The position numbers were made by a program, and so were the translations under genes. Below are positions 1 to 7,013 of a stretch of 64,000 nt of DNA, one piece after another. Under the pieces are notes generated by a model. That model did no database searches, was not told the DNA's origin, and was given only the letters and a program-made list of their open reading frames with translations. The stretch is from positions 62,001-126,000 of the forward strand of contig CAZBXE010000002.1 in NCBI GenBank assembly GCA_964496125.1, given 5' to 3'. The stretch is from CAZBXE01 sp964496125 (lineage in GTDB: Bacteria > Chlamydiota > Chlamydiia > Chlamydiales > CAZBXE01). Numbering within the stretch: position 1 is the stretch's first letter; each line of letters starts with the position of its first letter.

Positions 1-612
1 AATGGCATTCAGCTTGCCATCAACACAGACTCTTATTCCCCAAAAACAAGAGGGGTGCAAGATATGCTGAGCCTTGCTCTCTCAGAATCTTTCTTCACAG
101 AGCTGCGAACAAATCAGCAGATAGGCTATATCGTAGCAAATTATAGCGCGGAGATCCAAGGGGAGCTTTTCCTTCTCTGTATGGCCCAATCGAGCAACCA
201 TGAAGGCAAGGAAATGCTCGACAGATTCGAAGGGTTTTTTGAAGACTACTATAACAAGATTGAGCATGAAATCCCAAAGGAAAGACTAGAAATTTTGCGA
301 CGCACCACGATCCAAGCCCTCAAGAGACCGGCAAAAGACTTGCGCGAGATGGGAGAGCTGCTCGACAAGATCTGCTTTGAGTATAAAGGCGATCTGAATC
401 GGATTGAAGAGAGGATCAAGGCGCTGCAAAATACAACCTATGAAGAATTTCTCTCTCTTGCAAAACAGATGATTGGCAGAAGCAATAGAAGACGTGTAGC
501 TACAATCTGTAACGGACAGGAGCGGGAGAGGGATAAATTTGATTACAGCAAGGCGGCTAGTCCCTCGGATATCCGCGCTTTCTCCCGCTTTACCTCCCGC
601 TACAACCCCTAA
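1..612 (+). CDS. M16 (insulinase-like) metallopeptidase, C-terminal part
   Basis: The reading frame is open from the first base of the window, so the gene starts upstream and only about 203 C-terminal residues are visible. The segment reads like the C-terminal inactive half of insulysin/pitrilysin-type peptidases: a stretch with Q-D-M then L-S-L-A-L-S-E, followed by E-L-R-T-N-Q-Q-I-G-Y-I, which in this family is the conserved ELRTxxQLGY substrate-cleft motif. Two-domain M16 proteins use such a half to enclose short peptides, while the HxxEH zinc site lies in the N-terminal half outside this window. The catalytic residues therefore cannot be checked. Chlamydiae commonly carry an insulinase-family peptidase. 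Family assignment is fairly sure, the exact subgroup is not. Confidence 0.8.
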   Translation, partial: NGIQLAINTDSYSPKTRGVQDMLSLALSESFFTELRTNQQIGYIVANYSAEIQGELFLLCMAQSSNHEGKEMLDRFEGFFEDYYNKIEHEIPKERLEILRRTTIQALKRPAKDLREMGELLDKICFEYKGDLNRIEERIKALQNTTYEEFLSLAKQMIGRSNRRRVATICNGQERERDKFDYSKAASPSDIRAFSRFTSRYNP

Positions 613-662
613 CAAAAGCTCGATCTTGCTGGATAATGAGAAAAGCTGTTATAGAGAAAACC

Positions 663-1073
663 ATGTCGTTTATTCAAGAATTTAAGACATTTGCAATGCG
701 AGGAAGCGTAGTCGACCTTGCAATTGGGGTTGTAATCGGTGCTGCATTCGGAAAGATTGTAAGCTCCCTCGTCAACGACATCATTATGCCTCCGATCGGG
801 GCGCTCCTTGGAGGTATAGACTTTAGCAGCCTTTCCCTTACCATCCATGACGCCGCCCAGGGAACCCAGCCGGTTGCGATCAGATATGGCGCTTTTATCA
901 ACACGGTTGTAGATTTTGCCATTATTGCCTTTGTGATCTTTCTGGTTGTAAAGGCCATGAACCAACTGATGCCACCACCTGTTGCTCAGGCGACAACAAG
1001 AGATTGTCCAGAGTGCCTAATGCAAATTCCCACAAGAGCCAAAAAATGTGGCCACTGCCAAAGTAAACTCTAA
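663..1073 (+). CDS. mscL: Large-conductance mechanosensitive channel MscL
   Basis: Inner-membrane pentameric channel that releases solutes on hypo-osmotic shock. The N-terminus MSFIQEFKTFAMRG and the following VVDLAIGVVIGAAFGKIV match the amphipathic S1 helix and TM1 gate region of MscL, and a second hydrophobic helix (about residues 70-93, VVDFAIIAFVIFLVVKAMN) is TM2. The frame is open to an ATG at 636, but MscL proteins start at MSFI, so 663 is preferred. The C-terminal tail carries two Cys-x-x-Cys pairs (CPEC and CGHC, residues about 115-133), a zinc-ribbon-like ending seen in some MscL homologues. It lies downstream of the M16 gene with a short gap and may be cotranscribed with it. Confidence 0.93.
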   Translation: MSFIQEFKTFAMRGSVVDLAIGVVIGAAFGKIVSSLVNDIIMPPIGALLGGIDFSSLSLTIHDAAQGTQPVAIRYGAFINTVVDFAIIAFVIFLVVKAMNQLMPPPVAQATTRDCPECLMQIPTRAKKCGHCQSKL

Positions 1074-1197
1074 ATAGTAGAGCCTAACGAACTCAACTAC
1101 GCCCAGACAAAAGAAGCACTGGACAATTTTAAGGCCTTATTGTGACTACTCCTTCCTCTTTCGGGGAGGGATTGGTCGCAACACTGAAACTATTTTG

Positions 1198-1226
1198 TTG
1201 AAAAAAATATAGAAATGGTTTACCAT
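1198..1226 (+). promoter_or_regulatory. Probable sigma-70 type promoter for the gene at 1234
   Basis: A -35 like TTGAAA at 1198-1203 and a -10 like TACCAT at 1221-1226 are separated by 17 bases. The transcription start would fall about at 1233-1234, that is at the ATG of the next gene, and there is no Shine-Dalgarno sequence, so a leaderless mRNA is predicted. An alternative -10, CATACT at 1224-1229, would leave even less room. Confidence 0.4.
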
Positions 1227-1233
1227 ACTATTA

Positions 1234-1551
1234 ATGTTTGAACTATTTGAAACTACAGATCAAAAAGAGCGAAAACGAGCTCTAAGGCTCAAAGAGCTTG
1301 TTTTGGAGATGGAGAACCTTGACCGTCTCGAAAAAGAGCTCCGCCATGGCCTTCCCCCAGGGGAAGAACGGCCGGCCGTTTCCTTAGATAACAAAGAAAA
1401 CTTCACTAAAGAAGAGTGGGAAGTGCTCGAAGAGCTCAAGAAATGGCATGAGGAAATCAAGGAGAAGCTAGGTCTCTCCTCCCGGACTCCCACTCAGCCA
1501 AAAAAAACTCTTAATCTAGATATCCGTAGTCACTGGATTCACGTCCGATAA
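1234..1551 (+). CDS. Small conserved-looking hypothetical protein, charged
   Basis: A 105-residue protein rich in Glu, Lys, Arg and Leu, predicted mostly helical (residues 8-40 and 55-80 look like amphipathic or coiled-coil helices). It has no signal peptide or membrane segment. I do not recognise the family. It ends one base before the proS stop codon of the opposite strand, so the two genes converge without a spacer. The reading frame is well filled and has its own plausible promoter, which supports it being real. Confidence 0.6.
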   Translation: MFELFETTDQKERKRALRLKELVLEMENLDRLEKELRHGLPPGEERPAVSLDNKENFTKEEWEVLEELKKWHEEIKEKLGLSSRTPTQPKKTLNLDIRSHWIHVR

Positions 1552-3060
1552 TCAGTATGCTTTAGCAATAATGATGTCTGTTTTAGCAGGGCGACCTGTC
1601 ATGATACAGCGTCCCTCTTTCCCCGATTGATCGAGCGGAAGACAACGTATTGTCAACTTATGTTCCTTAAGCTGTTCTTCGGTAACCGGGTCTTCACACC
1701 ACTTCACACGCGCAAAACCGCCGTGAATCTCCGGCTTCTCTTCATTCTTCGGGGTAAAGTAGGCAAGAAGCTCATCAAAAGATGTAAACCCTTCCTTAAT
1801 TGCACTGTCCCGAAATTGCTTGGCCCTCTCAAAGTAGCCTTTTTGCATTTCATGAACCACGCTGCCGATCGTTTTGGGTAGAATGTCCATCCCCACTTTC
1901 AGCTTTTCCTTATGAGGCTTATCACGCCTTGCCACCATGACAGCACGAGACTCCAGATCACGAGGCCCGATCTCTATGCGCACAGGCACGCCCTTTTTAA
2001 TCCACTCCCATGTTTTATCACCCCCACGCAGATCCCTCTCATCTACAAACGCTGAAATCCCTGCGCCTTCCAAGGTCTTTGCGATCTTACGGCACTCCCC
2101 AAGTACCTCTTCAGCCGTTTCAGGTTTTGGAATCACAGGGATAATAACCACTTGCTTCGGAGCAATTTTGGGAGGAAGTCTCATCCCATCATCATCTCCA
2201 TGCACCATCACAAGGCCACCAATTGTTCGTGTTGTCATACCCCAAGAGGTGGTATAGCCATGCTCTAACACTCCCTCTTGATTACTGAATTGGATATTGT
2301 AGGCTTTAGAAAAGTTTTGACCAAAATAGTGGCTTGTACCACCTTGCAAGGCCTTTTTATCTTGCATCATCATTTCAATTGTGTACGTAGCTACAGCTCC
2401 AGGAAATCTCTCTCCTACAGACTTCTCTCCTATGATGACAGGAATAGCAAGATACTCCTCTACAAAATCGCGGTAGAGATAAAGGGCCTTTAAGGTTTCT
2501 TCCCTGGCCTGTTTTTCACTGGCCAAAACGGTATGCGCCTCCTGCCAAAGAAACTCAGTCGTACGCAGAAAAAGACGCGGTCTCATCTCCCAACGCACCA
2601 CGTTTGCCCACTGGTTAATCAGAAGTGGCAAATCTCGATACGATTGTACCCATCTAGAGAATGCATCCCCAATAATCGTTTCGGAAGTAGGTCTTACAAC
2701 TAAAGGCTCTTCTAGTTCGGCGGCCGGTACGAGTTTGCCATCTTTTTCTTCTAAACGATGGTGTGTAACGACAGCACACTCTTTTGCAAACCCCTCAACG
2801 TGGTCTGCCTCCTTTTCCAGAAAGCGAAGAGGAATAAAGAGGGGAAAATACGCGTTTTGATAGCCTATTTCCTTGATTTTGCGATCGAGGGTACTTTGGA
2901 TCTTTTCCCAAATACCGTAGCCCCACGGCTTGATGATCATAGAGCCACGTACCGGGGAATTTTCTGCTAGGTCAGCTGCCTTTACAGCTTGCTGGAACCA
3001 TTCAGGAAAGTCTTCGTCTCTTGTCGGGGTTATTGCGGTCTTATCTTGCGTCACTGCCAA
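1552..3060 (-). CDS. proS: Prolyl-tRNA synthetase, archaeal/eukaryal-type (ProS type 3)
   Basis: Class II aminoacyl-tRNA synthetase that charges tRNA-Pro in the cytoplasm. At 502 residues it lacks the 180-residue INS editing domain of the usual bacterial ProRS (about 570 residues). Motif 2 is visible around R-W-E-M-R-P-R-L-F-L-R-T-T-E-F with W-Q-E-A-H-T, and motif 3 near GLVMVHGDDDGMRLPPKIAP. The C-terminus has the extra zinc-binding domain of the archaeal type (Cys at W-C-E-D, R-C-L-P and G-R-C-I-M-T-G) and ends in the hallmark Tyr. As I recall, C. trachomatis has a bacterial-type proS (CT393), so this copy is a different evolutionary form. It is followed downstream by the convergent small gene. 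Confidence 0.95.
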   Translation of the reverse strand: MAVTQDKTAITPTRDEDFPEWFQQAVKAADLAENSPVRGSMIIKPWGYGIWEKIQSTLDRKIKEIGYQNAYFPLFIPLRFLEKEADHVEGFAKECAVVTHHRLEEKDGKLVPAAELEEPLVVRPTSETIIGDAFSRWVQSYRDLPLLINQWANVVRWEMRPRLFLRTTEFLWQEAHTVLASEKQAREETLKALYLYRDFVEEYLAIPVIIGEKSVGERFPGAVATYTIEMMMQDKKALQGGTSHYFGQNFSKAYNIQFSNQEGVLEHGYTTSWGMTTRTIGGLVMVHGDDDGMRLPPKIAPKQVVIIPVIPKPETAEEVLGECRKIAKTLEGAGISAFVDERDLRGGDKTWEWIKKGVPVRIEIGPRDLESRAVMVARRDKPHKEKLKVGMDILPKTIGSVVHEMQKGYFERAKQFRDSAIKEGFTSFDELLAYFTPKNEEKPEIHGGFARVKWCEDPVTEEQLKEHKLTIRCLPLDQSGKEGRCIMTGRPAKTDIIIAKAY

Positions 3061-3080
3061 AATTCTACTCCTTCACTCGT

Positions 3081-3812
3081 TTATTCGGAAACATCTGGTT
3101 CTTCCATATTATGATAAACGACATCAATGTCGTCAATTCCCTCTAGCCATTCAATCAAAGCTTCATTTGCCTTTCTTGTTTCCCCATCGCAATTGACATA
3201 TGTCTTCGGAATCATGTCAAACTCGGCATGGGCAACAGTGATACCTGCTGCCTCTAATTTTTCACGGACAGGGAAAAGGTCTTTTGGGTCTGTTGTGATC
3301 ACATAGTAGTCGTCTCCCACTTCAAAATCCTCGGAACCTGCCTCCAGGGCTAGGTGAAAAAGGGAATCTTCTACTGCTTTGCTTCTTTCCACTTGGATAA
3401 TCCCCTTGCGGTCAAAGTTATATACCACAGCTCCAGGCATGGCTACAGTACCGCCCCGTTTGTTTGTGGCAATCCGGATGTCTGAGGCAATCCTGTTTTT
3501 ATTGTCCGTCATGATCTCTGCAATCAGGCCTACTCCCCCATGTCCATAGAGCTCATAGGTGATCTCATCATAGCTTTTTTGGTCTGAGTTCAAGGCGTTT
3601 TTGATGTTTCTTTCAACGCTCTCCTTGGGCATATTTTCTGCTCTTGCCTTCTGCAGAGCAAGCCGAAGTCTTGGATTCCCCTGTGGGTCAGCTCCACTTA
3701 GCTTGACAGCTGTAATGATCTCTTTTGCAATACGCGTAAAGACCTTGCCCTTCTTTGCATCCTGCTTTTCTTTGCGAAACTTAATGTTCGCCCATTTGCT
3801 ATGCCCAGCCAT
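3081..3812 (-). CDS. yebC: YebC/PmpR family protein (probable transcription or translation regulator)
   Basis: A full-length 243-residue member of the YebC/TACO1 family, starting with the signature MAGHSKWANIKFRKEKQDAKKG and containing the GGVGLIAEIMTDNKNR segment. Family members are described as DNA-binding regulators (PmpR) and as translation factors that relieve stalling at proline stretches, with mitochondrial TACO1 as the organellar form. It corresponds to CT457 in the chlamydial order yebC - acetyltransferase - prfB - SWIB. The start overlaps the 3' end of the SprT-like gene by 14 bases, and proS follows 21 bases downstream, so the minus-strand genes from prfB to proS probably form one transcript. 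Confidence 0.95.
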   Translation of the reverse strand: MAGHSKWANIKFRKEKQDAKKGKVFTRIAKEIITAVKLSGADPQGNPRLRLALQKARAENMPKESVERNIKNALNSDQKSYDEITYELYGHGGVGLIAEIMTDNKNRIASDIRIATNKRGGTVAMPGAVVYNFDRKGIIQVERSKAVEDSLFHLALEAGSEDFEVGDDYYVITTDPKDLFPVREKLEAAGITVAHAEFDMIPKTYVNCDGETRKANEALIEWLEGIDDIDVVYHNMEEPDVSE

Positions 3813-4482
3813 GCACCATACCTAACGTTTTAATATTTTGCTGAATCCATTTTTTGGCTTCTTGATACTTATAAAACCTCTTCTCGAGCGCCCTAAACTC
3901 TTTGCTATGGATCCTCTGCACACCCGAGCTATCGACATAGGGGGGGCAAAAAGCATGGAGCATCTCATGATAAATCACCGATTCAATCACAAATTCTGGA
4001 ATGCCTTCTTGGTCTAGTCTTCGATGGATTTTCACAAGCCGAAGAGGCGCAACATACTTTCCAAAAAGCAGAGTTGCAGCCCGGCTTGCCCGGCTTTCTC
4101 CAAACCACGTAATGGAAAGCTTTAAAACGCCCCCAAAATACTCCTCATTCACCCTTTCAAGAAGCGTTTGCAAATCAAAAAACCTTCCTTGCGTAGTAAG
4201 AGCTTGCTTCTTTACCGTGTGACTTAAGTCGATACGATCTGCATTTTCCGTAAAAAAGTTTCGCACCACACGAAGGGCGCTTCTTCGAAAAGAGCAAAGG
4301 TAGGAGGCAAGAGCTGTAATTACGTCCTTGGGGGCATCTGTAAACATTTCATGGAGAGAAACTTTAATATGTCTCGAGTCTCTCTTAACGCTTAAAAAAG
4401 TAGATCTGTTCTGGTTAAAATGAATGTCTACTCTTCTCCCTGTTTTCTCCTCCAAAAAAGCCTGAACTGACTCTGCCTTCAT
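3799..4482 (-). CDS. SprT-like zinc metalloprotease family protein
   Basis: A 227-residue protein with an HEMLH zinc motif at residues 172-176 and a third likely zinc ligand at His192 (I-H-S-K-E-F), the HExxH...H spacing of the SprT/Spartan-like fold. A stretch around residues 103-130 (F-F-D-L-Q-T-L-L-E-R-V-N-E-E-Y-F) fits the start of SprT domains. No signal peptide, so it is cytoplasmic. It sits between the acetyltransferase (4-base ATGA overlap at 4479-4482) and yebC (14-base overlap), so translation of the three is coupled. Substrate unknown. Confidence 0.75.
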   Translation of the reverse strand: MKAESVQAFLEEKTGRRVDIHFNQNRSTFLSVKRDSRHIKVSLHEMFTDAPKDVITALASYLCSFRRSALRVVRNFFTENADRIDLSHTVKKQALTTQGRFFDLQTLLERVNEEYFGGVLKLSITWFGESRASRAATLLFGKYVAPLRLVKIHRRLDQEGIPEFVIESVIYHEMLHAFCPPYVDSSGVQRIHSKEFRALEKRFYKYQEAKKWIQQNIKTLGMVHGWA

Positions 4483-4985
4483 ATGAAGCGCTCCATAAAA
4501 ATACGAGCCCGGTATTCACCGCCATCTTCCTTAATCCAATGCGTTTGCCTTCCAAATTCTCTAAACCCCATTCTTTCATAAAGCCGGATCGCCGGGTTAT
4601 GCTCATAGACTTGAAGATGAAGAAGGTCTATTTTAAAATTTTCTTTTGCCAAAGAAATGAGACTTTTCAAGAGGTATGTCCCAATCCCTTTACCCCTCAT
4701 ATCATCGGCTACAATAATTCCAAACTCGCATTGGTGGGCAAGCTTTCGGTATGGCTGTAAATAAAGGGTTGTAAGGCCACAAGGGACCCCCTGATACACT
4801 GCTGTCAAACTACAACGGTATCTATAAAAACTCATCCATTTGTTAACAGCATCATCTACCTCTGCTTCATCCGCCATGGGAAACCAGCGCAGAACATTAG
4901 GCTCCATAAGCCAATCCTTCAAATGCTTTCCATCACCAAAATCGGTGTATCTGACTTCCAAGCCCGGAAGTATCTGATCGACCAT
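4479..4985 (-). CDS. GNAT family N-acetyltransferase (CT458-like)
   Basis: A 168-residue single-domain acetyltransferase. The acetyl-CoA pyrophosphate-binding motif is RGKGIG at residues 97-102, followed by a helix, and the C-terminal part shows the usual V-Y-E-H-N-P-A-I-R-L-Y-E-R-M-G-F motif (residues about 128-143). By position between prfB and yebC it matches the chlamydial acetyltransferase CT458. The start codon overlaps the last base of prfB, so it is translationally coupled to it. Substrate not predictable; ribosomal-protein or small-molecule amines are both possible. Confidence 0.88.
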   Translation of the reverse strand: MVDQILPGLEVRYTDFGDGKHLKDWLMEPNVLRWFPMADEAEVDDAVNKWMSFYRYRCSLTAVYQGVPCGLTTLYLQPYRKLAHQCEFGIIVADDMRGKGIGTYLLKSLISLAKENFKIDLLHLQVYEHNPAIRLYERMGFREFGRQTHWIKEDGGEYRARIFMERFI

Positions 4986-6080
4986 TATCCAAACTCCTTT
5001 AAAAATGCATTTATGAAGAGATCAATGTCTCCATCCATAACTGCCTGTACATTTCCTGCTTCCACCTTTGTACGCGTATCCTTTACCAGCGTATAGGGTT
5101 GAAAGACATAATTTCTAATCTGACTGCCCCAGGCAATTTCCTTCTTTTCTCCGCCCATCCCCTGGATCGCCTCTTCCCGTTTTTGCACTTCAATTTCATA
5201 AAGCTTCGACCTCAGAAGCTTAAAGCAGGTTTCTTTGTTCTGCGTCTGACTTCTCTCGCTTTGGCATGAGACTACAATGCCAGAGGGGCCGTGTGTGAGC
5301 CGGACTGCTGAATCAGTTACGTTTACATGCTGGCCTCCAGCGCCGGATGAGCGAAACGTATCAATACGCACATCTTCTGGCCGAATGACAATTGTGATAT
5401 CATCAGTAATTTCTGGTGTCACATCGACAGAAGCAAAGCTTGTATGTCTTCTTGCATTGGCATCAAAGGGAGATATTCGGACTAGTCTATGGACTCCCTT
5501 TTCTGCTTTTGCGTACCCGTAGGCAAACTCTCCAGTAATCTTCAAAGTAATATTTTTAATGCCCGCCGTTTCACCTGCAACGCGGTTGATGACCTCAAAC
5601 TGCCACCCTCTCTTCGTTGCCCACTTCTGGTACATCCGGGCAAGCATATTTGCCCAATCGCACGATTCCGTGCCACCTGCACCAGCGTTGATATCTAGAT
5701 AGCAGTTTTTACTATCCAACTCACCGCTTAACATCCTGCGGATCTCAAGTTCCTCTAAGATCTTATCTAGATAGTCGGTTTCAGACAAAAGATCTTCAAT
5801 AAGCTCTTGATCTTTTGCCAAAACTGCTTCTGGAAGAAGGCTTTTGACGTCATCAAGCCTTCTTTTGAGCTCTTGACAGGGTACTGTCCAGAGTCGCAGG
5901 TCGTTGCATTCTGCGATGACACCTTGCGCTTTTTCTTGGTTTTCCCAAAAGTCAGCAGACTCCATGACGGATTCTAATTCTTTAACTTTTGCTCTTTTTG
6001 ACTCGAGGTCAAAGATACCTCCACATGTGGAGAAGTCTGGAATCGATGTTCTTTATCTTTTGTTCCGTTTCTGGATTCAT
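4985..6080 (-). CDS. prfB: Peptide chain release factor 2, expressed by programmed +1 frameshift
   Basis: RF2 recognises UGA/UAA and triggers hydrolysis of peptidyl-tRNA. The gene is in two frames: a 23-codon leader from ATG 6080 ending at CTT 6012-6014, then an in-frame TGA (6009-6011). Slipping one base (6011) continues as Asp-Leu-Glu in the main frame. The joined product is 364 residues, the normal RF2 length. The recognition tripeptide SPF is at about 203-205 and the catalytic GGQ at about 248-250, almost the E. coli numbering. Annotating only from the internal ATG at 5965 would lose 38 residues. Heads a probable operon with the acetyltransferase, SprT-like gene, yebC and proS. Confidence 0.96.
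6008..6024 (-). promoter_or_regulatory. prfB autoregulatory +1 frameshift site
   Basis: On the minus strand the sequence reads GGAGGTATCTTTGAC. It combines an internal Shine-Dalgarno-like GGAGG just upstream of the slippery CTT codon with the weak stop context TGAC. This is the classical bacterial RF2 element: low RF2 lets the ribosome pause at UGA and slip from CUU to UUU, restoring the main frame. Confidence 0.95.
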
Positions 6081-6213
6081 AAAAAAGCCTACCTTTTCTC
6101 TTCAGGATAGCATCTTTTTTTCAAAAAGTCAAAGGAGTAACCCTCAAAAATAACTTACATATATAATTACATTCTATACACTTCTCTGTGAACCGAGCCA
6201 ATAATTGATTAAG

Positions 6214-6404
6214 ATGATTGAAATACAAAGGCACGAAGACACAAAGAAGTCTGTTGAGACCTGCCTCTCGTACAAGATCATTGGTGTGCTCTTGAAGTGC
6301 ACCGGACACTCGGGGAACCTGGCCTAGTTGAAAGCATTTATGAGTCCGTTTGAGAAAATACGATTTAAAACAAAAAAAAGCCAAATCTTGAATCTACTCA
6401 ACTT
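6214..6404 (+). pseudogene. Remnant of a GxxExxY family protein
   Basis: Three short pieces in different frames line up with the N-terminal part of GxxExxY proteins (small PDDEXK-fold-like proteins): from ATG 6214 a piece with S-Y-K-I-I-G-V-L, then after a frameshift at about 6292 the piece EVHRTLGEPGLVESIYESV (6294-6350, the family's H-x-x-L-G-x-G-L-x-E-x-x-Y core), stopped by TGA at 6351, then L-R-K-Y-D-L-K in another frame. The domain is clearly broken. It lies in the 440-base gap between prfB and the small membrane protein gene. Confidence 0.7.
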
Positions 6405-6444
6405 AATATAATTAAAATTTTAATGCGTTTTACTTGGAATCCTC

Positions 6445-6473
6445 TTGCACAAAATAGACCCTGCTCTTATAGT
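6445..6473 (+). promoter_or_regulatory. Probable sigma-70 type promoter
   Basis: TTGCAC at 6445-6450 and TATAGT at 6468-6473 with a 17-base spacer. It would start a transcript about 45 bases before the ATG at 6525, which has a strong AGGAGG ribosome site at 6515-6520. Confidence 0.6.
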
Positions 6474-6524
6474 CTGAAGATTGTTTTTTTTCGGCTATAT
6501 AACTTATGCAAGCAAGGAGGAAAT

Positions 6525-6959
6525 ATGCAACCACAAGCAGCAACAAATTCAATGCAAAAAGCTATTGATGCGGTTTCTAAAGGAGCCGGACAAGCTCTAA
6601 ATACAATCAAGGATTGCGTTCTTTGGCTCGGCCGCCAAATCGCCTGGGTCAGCAAAGAAGGATACCAGTGGGCGCAAAAAAGTTTTGCTCAGATCGGAGC
6701 CCTTGTTGCGACAGTCGTTGCGTGGATAAAGCCCCTTATTGGTGCAGCCATGGATTTCTTGAAATCAAATCAAGGTATCTTAGGCCTAGTGAGCGTTGGC
6801 TCTCTTCTTTGCATCCAGCAAGCAACAAACTTAGAAAACGAAGAATCCTACAGAATGGGCTACGGCTTTCTCGCCATTGGAGCTGCTGCCTTCGCAGGGG
6901 CCTTTGCCGTTCAAACAGGTGTTGTTTCAGCTATTGCCCTTTCCGCTCTAGTCGTATAA
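6525..6959 (+). CDS. Hypothetical membrane protein, Inc-like candidate
   Basis: A 144-residue protein starting at MQPQAATNSMQKA, chosen over the upstream in-frame ATG at 6423 because of the AGGAGG site five bases before 6525 and the promoter at 6445-6473. Residues about 55-75 (A-Q-I-G-A-L-V-A-T-V-V-A-W) and the C-terminal part from about 82 (G-I-L-G-L-V-S-V-G-S-L-L, then Y-G-F-L-A-I-G-A-A-A-F-A-G and a hydrophobic end) form several membrane-spanning stretches. Amphipathic helix before them. No family recognised. Paired hydrophobic segments in a small chlamydial protein make an inclusion-membrane protein possible, but that is inference. A clear terminator follows. Confidence 0.7.
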   Translation: MQPQAATNSMQKAIDAVSKGAGQALNTIKDCVLWLGRQIAWVSKEGYQWAQKSFAQIGALVATVVAWIKPLIGAAMDFLKSNQGILGLVSVGSLLCIQQATNLENEESYRMGYGFLAIGAAAFAGAFAVQTGVVSAIALSALVV

Positions 6960-6970
6960 ACTTTCTTTTG

Positions 6971-7008
6971 ACCTAGGCAGTATGCTTGCCTAGGTTTTGT
7001 TTTTTTTA
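6971..7008 (+). terminator. Rho-independent terminator
   Basis: A 9-bp perfect stem (ACCTAGGCA at 6971-6979 with TGCCTAGGT at 6987-6995), a 7-base loop and a T-rich tail to 7008. It ends the transcript of the gene at 6525 and lies just before the stop of the convergent gene at 7014. Confidence 0.9.
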
Positions 7009-7013
7009 AAAGG

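Noticed and set aside
6121..6384. 87-residue minus-strand frame
   Set aside because: It lies antisense to the GxxExxY remnant, which explains the coding look.
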